Source of the DNA: Gracilibacillus salitolerans
GTDB lineage: Bacteria; Bacillota; Bacilli; Bacillales; Amphibacillaceae
DNA: 64,000 bases
Reading direction: 5' to 3'
Assembly: GCF_009650095.1 (NCBI RefSeq)
Contig: NZ_CP045915.1
Span: forward strand, 3,224,001-3,288,000
A program made the position numbers and the translations under genes. Shown here in pieces: positions 21,454 to 30,717 of the stretch. Numbering within the stretch: position 1 is the first letter of the stretch; every line of letters starts with the position of its first letter. Below the pieces are notes generated by a model. It did no database searches. It had not been told where the DNA came from and saw only the letters and a list, made by a program, of their open reading frames with translations.

Positions 21454-22510
21454 GTTGATCCCATCCTTTTTTTGTATTTACTTTTGCTGGTTTTTCTCGA
21501 AATCTCACTAATATAAAAGTAGCGATAATAGCTAATGTTAGAAGTATCACTTGATCAAAACTTTGTTGAACTAATATTTCTGTCAAGCCAAAGGCAATAA
21601 TTAACGATACAATCGGAGATGTAATCCACACTTTTGCTATTTGATGGATTATTTTTTGTTTCCAAACTTCTTTAAAATGGTTACTAGCATTTATACCGAC
21701 TATTGCCGATGTCGTTACTTGTGTCATCGGGATTGGAATGCCCAGTAAGGAGGCAGCTACTACAAGTCCTCCGGTAGCACCGGAAATCACAATACCATTG
21801 CCTAAAGTTAGAGAAGTAATTTTTTTGGCATTCGTTTCTAACACTCTACCACCAAACAAAATACTTCCTAATGCTACAATTACCGCCATCAAAGGTAAAC
21901 CCATTTCCATCGATGTAATCCCCGCACCTACTAACGGTCCTAAAGCATTCGCTACATTGTTCATACCAGCAGCAATTGCTTCTATTATACCAGTTAAAAA
22001 TAATAAAAACGTTAAAACCTTTACTGGAGGTTGGTAATTAATTTTATTATTTAGACTTTTCCTGATTTTTTCAAGGCACAGTGTTATTAAAAAAGCTGCA
22101 ACAGGTATAATTATCCAGAAACCAATAATCAGTAAAATTGTATGAAGATTCAATTGTTTATAACTGAGACCAACTCCAATAATCGCACCCACTGTCACCT
22201 CACTCGTAGATAACGGAATCCCAATGTAATTAGTAATTAATAATGTAAATCCCGATACGACTAAAATAATACAAGCAATTTTTACATCTAAAATTTCTTC
22301 GGAGATGATTCCTTTTCCAAGAGTATTTGTAACATGATGACCTCCAAGTACGGCACCAGTAATGGCACCTATCCCCGCAATGATTAACGCGTACTTACGT
22401 TGCTTGATTACTTTAGTACCGTACGTAATACTCATGCTAGCTGCTGAACCACTTGCTCCAATGTTAAATGCAAACAGACAAGCAGCTAATATCGCAATGA
22501 TTGCTAACAT
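21413..22510 (-). CDS. cysP: sulfate permease CysP (PiT family)
   Basis: Integral membrane sulfate importer of the inorganic-phosphate-transporter fold, about 365 residues with 10-11 membrane helices. The N-terminal FAFNIGASGSAASMSITYGT and the internal repeat EAIAAGMNNVANALGPLVGAG are the PiT-family signatures, and the protein follows B. subtilis CysP closely at the N-terminus. I choose ATG 22510; a TTG at 22522 is an alternative with a less convincing ribosome site. Placed behind a SAM-I riboswitch, which supports sulfate rather than phosphate as substrate. Its end overlaps sumT. Confidence 0.9.
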   Translation of the reverse strand: MLAIIAILAACLFAFNIGASGSAASMSITYGTKVIKQRKYALIIAGIGAITGAVLGGHHVTNTLGKGIISEEILDVKIACIILVVSGFTLLITNYIGIPLSTSEVTVGAIIGVGLSYKQLNLHTILLIIGFWIIIPVAAFLITLCLEKIRKSLNNKINYQPPVKVLTFLLFLTGIIEAIAAGMNNVANALGPLVGAGITSMEMGLPLMAVIVALGSILFGGRVLETNAKKITSLTLGNGIVISGATGGLVVAASLLGIPIPMTQVTTSAIVGINASNHFKEVWKQKIIHQIAKVWITSPIVSLIIAFGLTEILVQQSFDQVILLTLAIIATFILVRFREKPAKVNTKKGWDQHGESLLSGSRTRR

Positions 22511-22591
22511 CTCAGATCCCAACTTTCACCACTAAAATCAGTGATATTATTTTCATTTCATATATACCAATAGGAAAACTCGGATTATAAA

Positions 22592-22729
22592 CAAAAAAAC
22601 TCCTACTTGACGATGAAGTAGGAGTTTTCCTCTTATCTGTCAAGTGAAACCTGCTGGATGTAGCACAGTGCTTTGGTAGCCTGTTGCTGAGAATTCACAG
22701 GGCCAGATCCCTCCTTCTCTCCTGATAAG
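22592..22729 (-). promoter_or_regulatory. SAM-I (S-box) riboswitch of cysP-sumT
   Basis: On the minus strand: P1 strand CTTATC, AGGAGAGAAGGAGGGA, then CTCAGCAACAGGC, GTGCTACATCC and the closing GATAAG (22632-22637 pairs with 22724-22729). An intrinsic terminator with a 10-bp stem (22599-22608 with 22616-22625) and a run of seven Ts follows. SAM binding should stop transcription of the sulfate permease operon. Confidence 0.95.
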
Positions 22730-22773
22730 ATAATATGTTATTTTCATTTTCTTCCAATGTTAATGATGTACAT

Positions 22774-22802
22774 ACTATAAGCTATTCTTCATCAATTGTC
22801 AA
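22774..22802 (-). promoter_or_regulatory. cysP promoter (SigA)
   Basis: On the minus strand, TTGACA (22797-22802), 17-bp spacer, TATAGT (22774-22779), about 45 bp before the aptamer. Confidence 0.85.
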
Positions 22803-22895
22803 TAGATTCCATATAAATATTTTTTTGAGATTTGACTTGTAATTATTTCCTTTATGTTGTATGCTGTTTGTATTATATTTCCATAAAATGAATAT

Positions 22896-23047
22896 CTTAT
22901 CGAGAGAGGTGTAGGGACTGGCCCGATGACACCTCAGCAACCAGCAATAGCAATTGTATGGTGCTAAATCCAGACGGTACATTTACCAAAGATAAGAGAA
23001 TGCAACCTTAATCAAGGAGGTCTTCTACTTATCGAAGACCTCTTTTT
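22896..23047 (+). promoter_or_regulatory. SAM-I (S-box) riboswitch of metI-metC
   Basis: Plus strand: P1 CTTATC (22896-22901) pairs with GATAAG (22991-22996); between them GAGAGAGGTGTAGGGACTGGCCC, the core GATGACACCTCAGCAACC and GGTGCTAAATCC. A terminator with stem 23017-23025/23034-23042 and a T-run follows, 25 bp before metI. A TTGACT at about 22832 may be its -35; no clean -10 is spaced to it. Confidence 0.95.
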
Positions 23048-23071
23048 TATTTTAGAAAGGATGTAGCAAAA

Positions 23072-24157
23072 ATGAACAATATTGAAACAGTGCTAGCGCA
23101 AATAGGCAATCGGAAGGATCAGCGTACCGGTGCAGTAGAAGCCCCTATTTATTTTTCGACCGCATACCAACACCCATCTCTGGGACAGTCAACAGGTTAT
23201 GATTACACACGCACAGCAAATCCTACACGAGAAATTGTAGAAGATGCGATCGCGACATTAGAACAGGGTTCAAAAGGATTTGCATGTTCTTCAGGTATGG
23301 CTGCCATACAATTAGTCTTTTCTTTATTCAAACAAGAAGATGAAATTATCGTAACTGAAGATATTTATGGTGGAAGCTATCGATTATTTCAGCATTTTCA
23401 AGAATCTTATAACATTAAACCAGTATATGCAGATCCAGACGAAATGGAGCAGTACATTAATAAAAATACAAAAGCTATTTTCATTGAAACACCAACTAAC
23501 CCACTATTAATGGAAATCAATATTGAGAAAATAGCCACACTGGCAAAGAAACATCAGGTGCTTTTAATCGTAGATAACACATTTTACACACCCTATTTAC
23601 AACAGCCATTAACACAAGGTGCAGATATAGTTATTCATTCAGCTACCAAATATTTAGGCGGACATAATGACGTACTAGCTGGATTAGTCGTAGTAAAGGA
23701 TGTGGAATTAGGTGAACGATTAACCTATCTCCATAATGCCATTGGAGCTGTACTGTCGCCGATGGATACGATGCTTTTAATAAGAGGGATGAAAACCTTA
23801 TCCCTTCGTCTTGAAAAGCAACAACAAAATGCCAGGCAATTGGCAGCGTTTTTAATAGAATCGCCATTAGTCGAAGATGTTCTCTATCCTGGGAAAGGAG
23901 CCATGATTAGTTTTCGTGTACTGGATAAATCCATAGTTTCTCCTTTTCTGGAACAGTTAAAAATTATATCATTTGCTGAAAGTTTAGGAGGAGTAGAGAG
24001 CTTTATTACCTATCCAGCAACCCAGACACATGCAGATATACCAAAAGATGAACGGGAAAAACGGGGAATTAGTGATACATTACTTCGATTTTCTGTTGGG
24101 ATTGAGGATGTGGAAGATTTAAAACGAGACATTCAACAAGCATTAGGAGGAAATTAA
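23072..24157 (+). CDS. metI: cystathionine gamma-synthase / O-acetylhomoserine thiolyase MetI
   Basis: PLP enzyme joining an activated homoserine with cysteine to cystathionine (or with sulfide to homocysteine), cytoplasmic. 361 residues. Cys/Met-metabolism PLP family: YDYTRTANPTRE, SSGMAA at about 73-78, D168 in IVDNTFYTPY, and the PLP lysine K193 in HSATKYLGGHND. The protein lacks the extra C-terminal tail seen in the MetY homologue at 46050-47435. First gene behind the SAM-I riboswitch, 1 bp apart from metC. Confidence 0.94.
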   Translation: MNNIETVLAQIGNRKDQRTGAVEAPIYFSTAYQHPSLGQSTGYDYTRTANPTREIVEDAIATLEQGSKGFACSSGMAAIQLVFSLFKQEDEIIVTEDIYGGSYRLFQHFQESYNIKPVYADPDEMEQYINKNTKAIFIETPTNPLLMEINIEKIATLAKKHQVLLIVDNTFYTPYLQQPLTQGADIVIHSATKYLGGHNDVLAGLVVVKDVELGERLTYLHNAIGAVLSPMDTMLLIRGMKTLSLRLEKQQQNARQLAAFLIESPLVEDVLYPGKGAMISFRVLDKSIVSPFLEQLKIISFAESLGGVESFITYPATQTHADIPKDEREKRGISDTLLRFSVGIEDVEDLKRDIQQALGGN

Positions 24158-24158
24158 A

Positions 24159-25325
24159 ATGGGATATTCAAAAGAAACAACACTTGCACATGGAGGCAGT
24201 CAGCAAGGCTTTCACGAAAAACATACAGGTGCGGTTAACCCACCTATTTATGTATCATCAACCTATCACCAACAGCAACTAAATGAGTTTGGTGATTATG
24301 ATTATAGTCGTTCTGGTAATCCTACGCGTGACCAGTTAGAAGCAGCCATTGCAAAATTAGAAAATGGTACAGCCGGTTTTGCTTTCTCATCTGGTATGGC
24401 TGCGATATCTTCTGCTTTTATGCTGTTACAATCTGGTGACCACATTGTCATCACTAAGGATGTTTACGGTGGTACGTTTCGTTTTGTCACGCAATTATTA
24501 ACGCAATTTTCGATTGAACATACTTTTGTTGATATGACAAATCCAGTAGAAATAGAAGAAGCGATTCAGCCAAATACAAAGGTTATATACATGGAAACAC
24601 CAGCAAATCCGTTATTACAAATTACCGATATCAATAAAGTAGTTCAGCTTGCAAAGGAATGCAAATGTTTAACGTATTTAGATAATACATTTATGACCCC
24701 TTTGCATCAACAACCACTAGATCTTGGTGTCGATATTGTCTTACATAGCGCCACTAAATTTTTATCTGGTCATAGTGATATTGTTGCCGGTTTAGCTGTT
24801 ACTAAAAATGAAGACCTGGCCGCTAGACTGAAATTTGTTCAAAACACATATGGTGCAATTCTTGGTGCTAAAGATTGCTATCAATTATTGCAAGGAATGA
24901 AAACATTAGAACCAAGGTTCACTAAAAGTGTATCATCAGCTCGAAAACTAGCTGAATTCTTCCATTCACATGATGAAATTGAAAATGTATATTACCCTGG
25001 CTTACGTCATCATCCCGGTGCTTCTATTCATGCTAAACAATCTAGTAGTCCAGGTGCTGTTTTATCTTTTGTTATAAAAGATCATGTAGATGCCAAAAAC
25101 TTCGTGGAACAATTAACTATTCCTGTGTTTGCAGTTAGTCTGGGTGCTGTTGAATCTATTTTATCTCATCCTGCCACTATGTCCCATGCCGCTATGCCTG
25201 CGCAAGAAAGAGAAGCTAGAGGTATTAGTGAACGACTATTTCGTTTATCTGTCGGAATTGAGAATACAGAAGATCTTATCGAAGACTTTAAAAATGCCTT
25301 AACAGTAAAAGCAGGGGTATTGTAA
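24159..25325 (+). CDS. metC: cystathionine beta-lyase MetC
   Basis: PLP enzyme cleaving cystathionine to homocysteine, pyruvate and ammonia. 388 residues. Signatures: YDYSRSGNPTRDQLE, SSGMAAISSAF, YLDNTFMTPL, and the PLP lysine K200 in LHSATKFLSGHSD. Directly follows metI with a GGAGG site at the end of the latter, so the pair carries the transsulfuration step and the lyase step of methionine synthesis under one SAM-I riboswitch. A GC-rich inverted repeat overlaps its end (gcagggg with cccctgc) but has no T-run. Confidence 0.93.
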   Translation: MGYSKETTLAHGGSQQGFHEKHTGAVNPPIYVSSTYHQQQLNEFGDYDYSRSGNPTRDQLEAAIAKLENGTAGFAFSSGMAAISSAFMLLQSGDHIVITKDVYGGTFRFVTQLLTQFSIEHTFVDMTNPVEIEEAIQPNTKVIYMETPANPLLQITDINKVVQLAKECKCLTYLDNTFMTPLHQQPLDLGVDIVLHSATKFLSGHSDIVAGLAVTKNEDLAARLKFVQNTYGAILGAKDCYQLLQGMKTLEPRFTKSVSSARKLAEFFHSHDEIENVYYPGLRHHPGASIHAKQSSSPGAVLSFVIKDHVDAKNFVEQLTIPVFAVSLGAVESILSHPATMSHAAMPAQEREARGISERLFRLSVGIENTEDLIEDFKNALTVKAGVL

Positions 25326-25420
25326 GTAAAACTTGATAATCCCCTGCTCTAGTCCTGTTATTCGATGTAGATAACTACTCTAAACTAATGAAAGTTTGTT
25401 TTGGTGCTAACCATTGTGGA

Positions 25421-25550
25421 GCGGACATTTAATCCCTTATTCTATTCATTTTGGTTAAAATGATTGCTATTTTCGATAAATAACGGAATAGATGTCCGCG
25501 GGCGCCCTAAAAGCGGAACTTTTGTCACAAATAACCGAACAAATGTCCAC
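25421..25550. repeat. 130-bp dispersed intergenic repeat, copy 1
   Basis: The 370-bp gap between metC and the nucleoside phosphorylase gene contains three copies of a core like GCGGACATTTATTCCGTTAT, the first forward (25421) and two reversed (ending 25499 and 25550). The same forward-reverse-reverse layout, with the same 79-bp and 130-bp distances, occurs at 57754-57883. The first two arms form a long imperfect hairpin. No coding capacity. The rest of the gap shows nothing further. Confidence 0.7.
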
Positions 25551-25695
25551 CCTCAACCTAAATTTACCTAGGGCAATTTATGTACATGTATTTCTGGAAA
25601 GCTTATTGTCTACATAAAAAACGTAGCTACTGTTTACAGGCTGCTCAAGTGCTCAGCATAAAGTGATTTCTCATTTCCGTAGTATGCCTAATATT

Positions 25696-26412
25696 CTACG
25701 CGTTCGTTAAAGCAGATAAAGCTATCTCCGCTGCTTGATCAATGGCGTTTTTCATTTGATCTGTATGCGGATTATAATCAACAGATAAGTCAGCATCAGC
25801 ATAGCCATCAATAGCAACAATCGCTCCTGCTCTTACATTACGAATACTTGCAATAGTATACAATGCAGCAATTTCCATTTCAACAGCCAAAACTCCTGCC
25901 GCTTGATATTGTTGATGCGGGAATGGAGTAACTCCTTGATAAAATACATCCAACGTCAAAGTGATACCTGAAAAAGTTGGAAAATATAGGTTTTCTGTTT
26001 CAGCTACAAGGTTATTTGTTATTTTCAAATCTGCTACTGCTGGAAATCCATCCGGTACAATTTGACTGGTTAGTCCATCTGTTCTTACTGCTGCAGTACT
26101 AACAACTAAACTACCTGGTTCTACTTGTTTTTGATATGAACCTGCAGTACCAACTCGAATCAATTCACCTACTCCACCTTGAATTAGTTGTTCAAAACAT
26201 ACAGCAGCACCGGGTGAACCTACTCCATGACTGACAACTGCAATGTATTCATTTCTGTAATAACCGACATACGTATAATACTCCCGATTCTTTGCTAATA
26301 GTTGCCGATTATCTAACGATTCTGCAATCAGTGTCGCACGATCAGGATCACCACATACAATAGCTTTCTTTGGTAACTGGTCTGATTCTACTTTTAAATT
26401 AGATAAATACAT
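25696..26412 (-). CDS. nucleoside phosphorylase (PNP/UDP family)
   Basis: Phosphorolysis of a nucleoside to free base and pentose-1-phosphate. 238 residues. NP-I family: GDPDRA at about 22-27 (phosphate site), VSHGVGSPGAAVCFEQLI, RVGTAGS (about 92-98), and the ribose-binding VEMEIAALY near residue 178. It is closest in pattern to uridine/purine nucleoside phosphorylases of the Udp/DeoD type; base specificity cannot be read. It is the last gene of the nucleoside ABC importer operon. Given the metabolosome upstream, release of 5-deoxyribose-1-P or methylthioribose-1-P from imported 5'-deoxyadenosine or methylthioadenosine is a possibility (inference). Start ATG 26412 shares one base with the stop of the preceding gene. 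Confidence 0.88.
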   Translation of the reverse strand: MYLSNLKVESDQLPKKAIVCGDPDRATLIAESLDNRQLLAKNREYYTYVGYYRNEYIAVVSHGVGSPGAAVCFEQLIQGGVGELIRVGTAGSYQKQVEPGSLVVSTAAVRTDGLTSQIVPDGFPAVADLKITNNLVAETENLYFPTFSGITLTLDVFYQGVTPFPHQQYQAAGVLAVEMEIAALYTIASIRNVRAGAIVAIDGYADADLSVDYNPHTDQMKNAIDQAAEIALSALTNA

Positions 26413-27074
26413 CAATCATACTCCTTCTTCTGCCATTCATCTTCAGGCATATATGCATCCTCAACAGAAAAACGTTGCTCTTTAAATGGATCCCCATAAT
26501 TATGAAAATCATTACGTTCCCAAAATCCTGGTCGATCTTCCTCCATAAATTCGATTCCACGTATCCATTTAACACTTTTCCAAAAGTATAAATGCGGTAC
26601 AATCAATCGAAAAGGATACCCATGTTGTGGGGTTAATGGCTGACCATCATAACTATGAGCAATTAGAATATCATCGTGTAATAAATCTTCTAGCGGCATA
26701 TTACTTTCATAGTCATAGTCACCGTATACCATGACATGCTTAACATTCTTTTTTACACCAATTTCTTTCAAAAAGTCGGTGAACTTAATTCCAGTGAAAC
26801 TATTATCAAATTTAGACCATCTTGTTACACAATGAATATCGCGGACAATCGTTGTCTGTGGCATTTTCATCAAGTCATCATAACTAAATTTTTTTTCTTC
26901 CTCGACTTCACCAAATACTTTAAATGACCACTTACTGATATCATATTCCGGCACTTCACCTTCATGAAGGATCGGAAACTTTTTTGTTAACGTTTGTCCA
27001 GAGGGTAAACGATCCCCGTATTTCTCATTACGTGGTGGTACTTTAGCTTTTTTTAATCGATCTGCTTTTCTCAT
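26412..27074 (-). CDS. sulfite-oxidase-like molybdopterin protein (YuiH type)
   Basis: Cytoplasmic molybdenum-cofactor domain protein of 220 residues without signal peptide. The single-domain sulfite-oxidase fold is recognised by VRDIHCVTRWSKFDN, whose Cys (about residue 81) would ligate molybdenum, and by the PHLYFWKSVKWIRGIEF block. B. subtilis YuiH is the closest known relative by pattern; its substrate is unknown. It is placed oddly between nucleoside-transport permeases (16 bp away) and the nucleoside phosphorylase, within one operon. A link to sulfoxide or thioether chemistry in the metabolosome is conceivable but unsupported beyond position. Confidence 0.88.
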   Translation of the reverse strand: MRKADRLKKAKVPPRNEKYGDRLPSGQTLTKKFPILHEGEVPEYDISKWSFKVFGEVEEEKKFSYDDLMKMPQTTIVRDIHCVTRWSKFDNSFTGIKFTDFLKEIGVKKNVKHVMVYGDYDYESNMPLEDLLHDDILIAHSYDGQPLTPQHGYPFRLIVPHLYFWKSVKWIRGIEFMEEDRPGFWERNDFHNYGDPFKEQRFSVEDAYMPEDEWQKKEYD

Positions 27075-27090
27075 TTCTATCCCTCCTGTA

Positions 27091-28014
27091 TTAACGCGAA
27101 CTTCCTTGACTATTTTTCATCGCACTTAATTGAGTTCTGTCTTTAAAAACAAACATTGCTAAAATCGTAATTACATATGGAAGCATTAAAGTAAAGTTGG
27201 TTGGAATATTTAGACCTTGTAAACGAATACTAATAGCCTCCGTAAAACCAAATAAACCACCTGCTAAGAATACACCTATCGGATTAGATTGACCTAGCAT
27301 GGTTGCTACTAATGCAATAAAGCCACGACCACCAGTCATATTTTCACTAAACATTGTAACTTGTCCAAGAGATAACTGTACACCGCCAAGGGCACATAAG
27401 ATACCCGATATGATAATAGCTTGATATTGTATCGTTTTAATTTTAACCCCTTGACTTTTAGCTGCTACTTGATTAATACCAACTGCATCATAATGAGAAC
27501 CTAAAACACTTTTCTTTAAAAAGATGTACATTCCAATGGTAGCTATAATCCCCAGATAAACAACTGGTGACTGACCGGAAAGCAAGTTTCCTACTACTGG
27601 TATATCATCAATAATCGGAATTCTCCATGTTGGCAATCCTACCATTTCATTATTGTAATATGCACCTTGAACTCCAAATATTGTTCTAAGTGCGAAGGTT
27701 GTCACACCTATCGCCAAAAAGTTTAGCGCAATACCAGTAACAATCATATTGGCTTTTAAGTGAATGATCATGTAACCAAACAATAATGAAAATAACATAG
27801 TACCAATGATGGCTAACAGAATTGAAATCCAGATGTTATTTGTGAACACATTAGCTGCTACACCAATAAATGCCGCTATTAACATTAAACCATCGAGCCC
27901 AACATTAAATATTCCTACTCTCGCACAAATCGCTCCACCGAGTCCTGCTAATAAAAGAGGGGCCATCATTCGAATAGTTGAATTTATTAGTGATAAATCA
28001 AATAAATTTTCCAT
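27091..28014 (-). CDS. nucleoside ABC importer permease 2 (NupQ type)
   Basis: Membrane permease of the BmpA-linked nucleoside ABC importers, 307 residues, about 8-9 helices. The family region GLGGAICARVGIFNVGLDGLMLI near residues 20-42 and the LCALGGVQLS loop contact the ATPase. The start follows the previous permease's stop without a gap, so expression is coupled. Together with 28015-29070 and the ATPase it forms the membrane complex; the lipoprotein at 30718 supplies substrate. Confidence 0.9.
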   Translation of the reverse strand: MENLFDLSLINSTIRMMAPLLLAGLGGAICARVGIFNVGLDGLMLIAAFIGVAANVFTNNIWISILLAIIGTMLFSLLFGYMIIHLKANMIVTGIALNFLAIGVTTFALRTIFGVQGAYYNNEMVGLPTWRIPIIDDIPVVGNLLSGQSPVVYLGIIATIGMYIFLKKSVLGSHYDAVGINQVAAKSQGVKIKTIQYQAIIISGILCALGGVQLSLGQVTMFSENMTGGRGFIALVATMLGQSNPIGVFLAGGLFGFTEAISIRLQGLNIPTNFTLMLPYVITILAMFVFKDRTQLSAMKNSQGSSR

Positions 28015-29070
28015 TTATTTTTTCCCCTCTTTCTTCTTAGATTTAATAAATGCAAAGGTAAACTTAGCCGAAATAAATAAAATTAAGACAGCCTGAATAA
28101 TATCAGATATTGCATTCGGTACATCTGTATTCCGCTCCACTCCTAAAGAACCTGTATCCAAGGCTGCTAAAAAGATAGCTATAACAGTCGTACCTATTGG
28201 ATTAGAATTAGCTAATAAAGCTGCCATCAGCCCAGTCCAGGCAAACTGTGGTGTTGTCAATGCACCTTCAATAAAACGATAGTGCATCCCCATTACCTCT
28301 ACACTTCCACCTAGTCCTGCCAACATACCACTAATAAGCATACTGATAAACATTACTTTTTTCCGTTTAATACCACCGTACTGAGCAAAAAACACATTCT
28401 GACCAAGCATTCTTACCTCATATCCAAAAGTGGTACGCTTAATCACAAAGGCAAGTACAAATGTCAGTATAATTGCCAGAACAAATCCAAAATGTACATT
28501 CATACCCTCTAATAACTTAGGTAAACGACTAGCTTCATCTACCATCACAGACTGCGGTACACCTCCGGCACTCGAAGTGTCTCGGAATGGTTCACTAACT
28601 AAATAACCGGCAAAAAGCACAGCAATATAGTTAAGCAGTAATGTTGAAATTAATAAATTTATTTGAAATCTTTGCTCCATCCATCCAGCAAAAAAAGATA
28701 ACAAGCCTGCTACTAACATACCAGCTGTAATAGCTACTATCGGGTTGAGAACACCTTGAAACGGTAAATAGACAGTAACAATTGCAGTTGTTACAGCCCC
28801 CATAACAAGTTGACCTTCTGCACCTAAATTAAAGAAACCAGCGCGAAAAGCAAAGGCTACTCCTAAACCTGCAAGGATAATTGGGATGGATCGCTCCAGT
28901 GTATTAGACAAAAAATATATACTGCCAAATGCACCATTCCACATTTCTCGATATGTATTGATGATGGATTCTCCAGCTAAAAGGATGGCAATCGTCCCTA
29001 CTGCTAGTCCGACGAATATTGCAATTAATGGTTGAATGATGCCGGATATATGCATTTTTATTTTATTCAT
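28015..29070 (-). CDS. nucleoside ABC importer permease 1 (NupP type)
   Basis: Membrane permease, 351 residues, about 9-10 helices. Characteristic GLGVAFAFRAGFFNLGAEGQLVMGA segment (about residues 66-90) and GMLAGLGGSVEVMG loop, as in NupP/YufP/RnsC-type permeases of nucleoside importers. Overlaps the ATPase gene by 8 bp. Confidence 0.9.
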   Translation of the reverse strand: MNKIKMHISGIIQPLIAIFVGLAVGTIAILLAGESIINTYREMWNGAFGSIYFLSNTLERSIPIILAGLGVAFAFRAGFFNLGAEGQLVMGAVTTAIVTVYLPFQGVLNPIVAITAGMLVAGLLSFFAGWMEQRFQINLLISTLLLNYIAVLFAGYLVSEPFRDTSSAGGVPQSVMVDEASRLPKLLEGMNVHFGFVLAIILTFVLAFVIKRTTFGYEVRMLGQNVFFAQYGGIKRKKVMFISMLISGMLAGLGGSVEVMGMHYRFIEGALTTPQFAWTGLMAALLANSNPIGTTVIAIFLAALDTGSLGVERNTDVPNAISDIIQAVLILFISAKFTFAFIKSKKKEGKK

Positions 29071-30562
29071 ATGTACCCCCTGCCATCAGTAAGCTCAGCT
29101 TCTCTTCACTTACATTTTCTCTATCAAATTCTCCTACTATTTTTCCTTCATACATAACTAAAACACGATCAGACAAAGCAAGAATTTCAGATAATTCTGA
29201 GGAAATGAGTAATACTGCATCACCATTATTGCGCTTTTCGATAATTTGTTCATGGATAAACTCCATTGCCCCAATATCCACGCCTCTGGTAGGTTCAGCT
29301 GCTAGTAAAAACGGAGCACCTTTCTGAATTTCCCTAGCTGCAATCAGCTTTTGCAGATTCCCTCCAGATAAATATTGCGCATTCATATCAATCGATGATG
29401 CTTTTACATTAAATCGTTTTAAACTATCCGCTACAAAAGTCCGAATATGTTTAAAGTTTAATATTCCTTTCTTATGGAAGGGGTGCTTTCGATAATTAGT
29501 CATGATCATATTATCTAGCAAACTTGCAGATTTAGCCGCCCCCCATAAATAACGATCTTCCGGTATATGAGAGAGACCTGTATCTCTGATATCCCTTACA
29601 TTTTGATTCGAAATTTCCTGACCATTTAAACGGATGGAACCATCTGAAACCTTTAGTAAGCCGCTAATGACTTGGGTTAGTTCGGATTGTCCATTTCCGG
29701 AAACACCGGCAATTCCTACGATTTCTCCTTGACGAACCTGAAAAGAGATGTCTGTTAATAACGATTTTTCATCAGAATCGCTAACATTAAGATTATTTAC
29801 TTCCAATATGCTATCACCAGTATCTATTTCTGGTAGTTCTTTTTTTTGTAACTGTCTACCAACCATTAAACGTGACAATTCTTCTGTATTTGTATCTTCT
29901 GTTTTTAAAGTTCCTGTTACTTTACCATCACGTAATACCGTAACGCGGTCTGCGACTTCCATTACTTCATTTAACTTATGTGTGATTAAAATAATACTTT
30001 TGCCCATCTTCACCAAATCTCGTAAACTATTCAATAAATCTTTTACTTCCAATGGTGTTAAAACGGCAGTCGGCTCATCCAAAATAATAATATTTGCTCC
30101 TTGATATAATACTTTTAAAATTTCCACACGCTGTTGTATTCCTATAGGCGCATCAGCAATTTTTTGCATAGGGTTTATGCCCATACCAAATTTTTTTGCT
30201 AGCTGATCAACCTCTTCAACCGCTTTCTCCCTATCATAACGCCATTTCTTTCTTGGTTCATGATGAAAAACAACATTTTCTGAGATCGTAAATGATGGAA
30301 AGAGCATGAAATGTTGGTGTACCATACCAATACCTAAGGCAATCGCGTCATTTGGGCTATCAATATTTCTTTTTTCATTATGTACAAAGATTTCACCACT
30401 AGTCGGTTCTTCCATTCCATATAACATTCGCATTAACGTTGTTTTACCAGCACCATTTTCCCCAACTACTGCATGAATCTCTTGCTCTTCCAAGGAAAAA
30501 TTAATCTGATCATTTGCTGTAAACTCACCATACTTTTTTGTGATTCCGCGAAGTTCTAACAA
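29063..30562 (-). CDS. nucleoside ABC importer, double ATPase (NupO type)
   Basis: Cytoplasmic ATPase with two nucleotide-binding domains, 499 residues. The first domain has Walker A GENGAGKTT (about 35-43) and Walker B IIILDEPTAVL. The second has a degenerate Walker A GVSGNGQSE and signature YLSGGNLQK. The same layout is found in sugar and nucleoside CUT2-like importers; its BmpA-type neighbour indicates nucleosides. It follows the lipoprotein gene across a partial terminator that should lower its level relative to the binding protein. Confidence 0.9.
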   Translation of the reverse strand: MLELRGITKKYGEFTANDQINFSLEEQEIHAVVGENGAGKTTLMRMLYGMEEPTSGEIFVHNEKRNIDSPNDAIALGIGMVHQHFMLFPSFTISENVVFHHEPRKKWRYDREKAVEEVDQLAKKFGMGINPMQKIADAPIGIQQRVEILKVLYQGANIIILDEPTAVLTPLEVKDLLNSLRDLVKMGKSIILITHKLNEVMEVADRVTVLRDGKVTGTLKTEDTNTEELSRLMVGRQLQKKELPEIDTGDSILEVNNLNVSDSDEKSLLTDISFQVRQGEIVGIAGVSGNGQSELTQVISGLLKVSDGSIRLNGQEISNQNVRDIRDTGLSHIPEDRYLWGAAKSASLLDNMIMTNYRKHPFHKKGILNFKHIRTFVADSLKRFNVKASSIDMNAQYLSGGNLQKLIAAREIQKGAPFLLAAEPTRGVDIGAMEFIHEQIIEKRNNGDAVLLISSELSEILALSDRVLVMYEGKIVGEFDRENVSEEKLSLLMAGGTYE

Positions 30563-30685
30563 ATCCTCACCCTCTTTAGAAAACTAAATCTTACATGATA
30601 ACTCTTCCACCAGCCAGCTTTTTTCCCCTTTGTTTATTCATTTTCAAGTGATTAAGTGAACAATCACCTTTATTTATAAAATAAG

Positions 30686-30708
30686 AGGCTGCTTTTATAA
30701 GCAGCCCT
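30686..30708 (-). terminator. attenuating hairpin between bmpA and the ATPase gene
   Basis: Stem AGGGCTGCTT/AAGCAGCCT with a short loop and a T-rich tail, just after the binding-protein gene. Such hairpins let the binding protein be made in excess over the membrane complex. Confidence 0.65.
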
Positions 30709-30717
30709 ATCATCATC

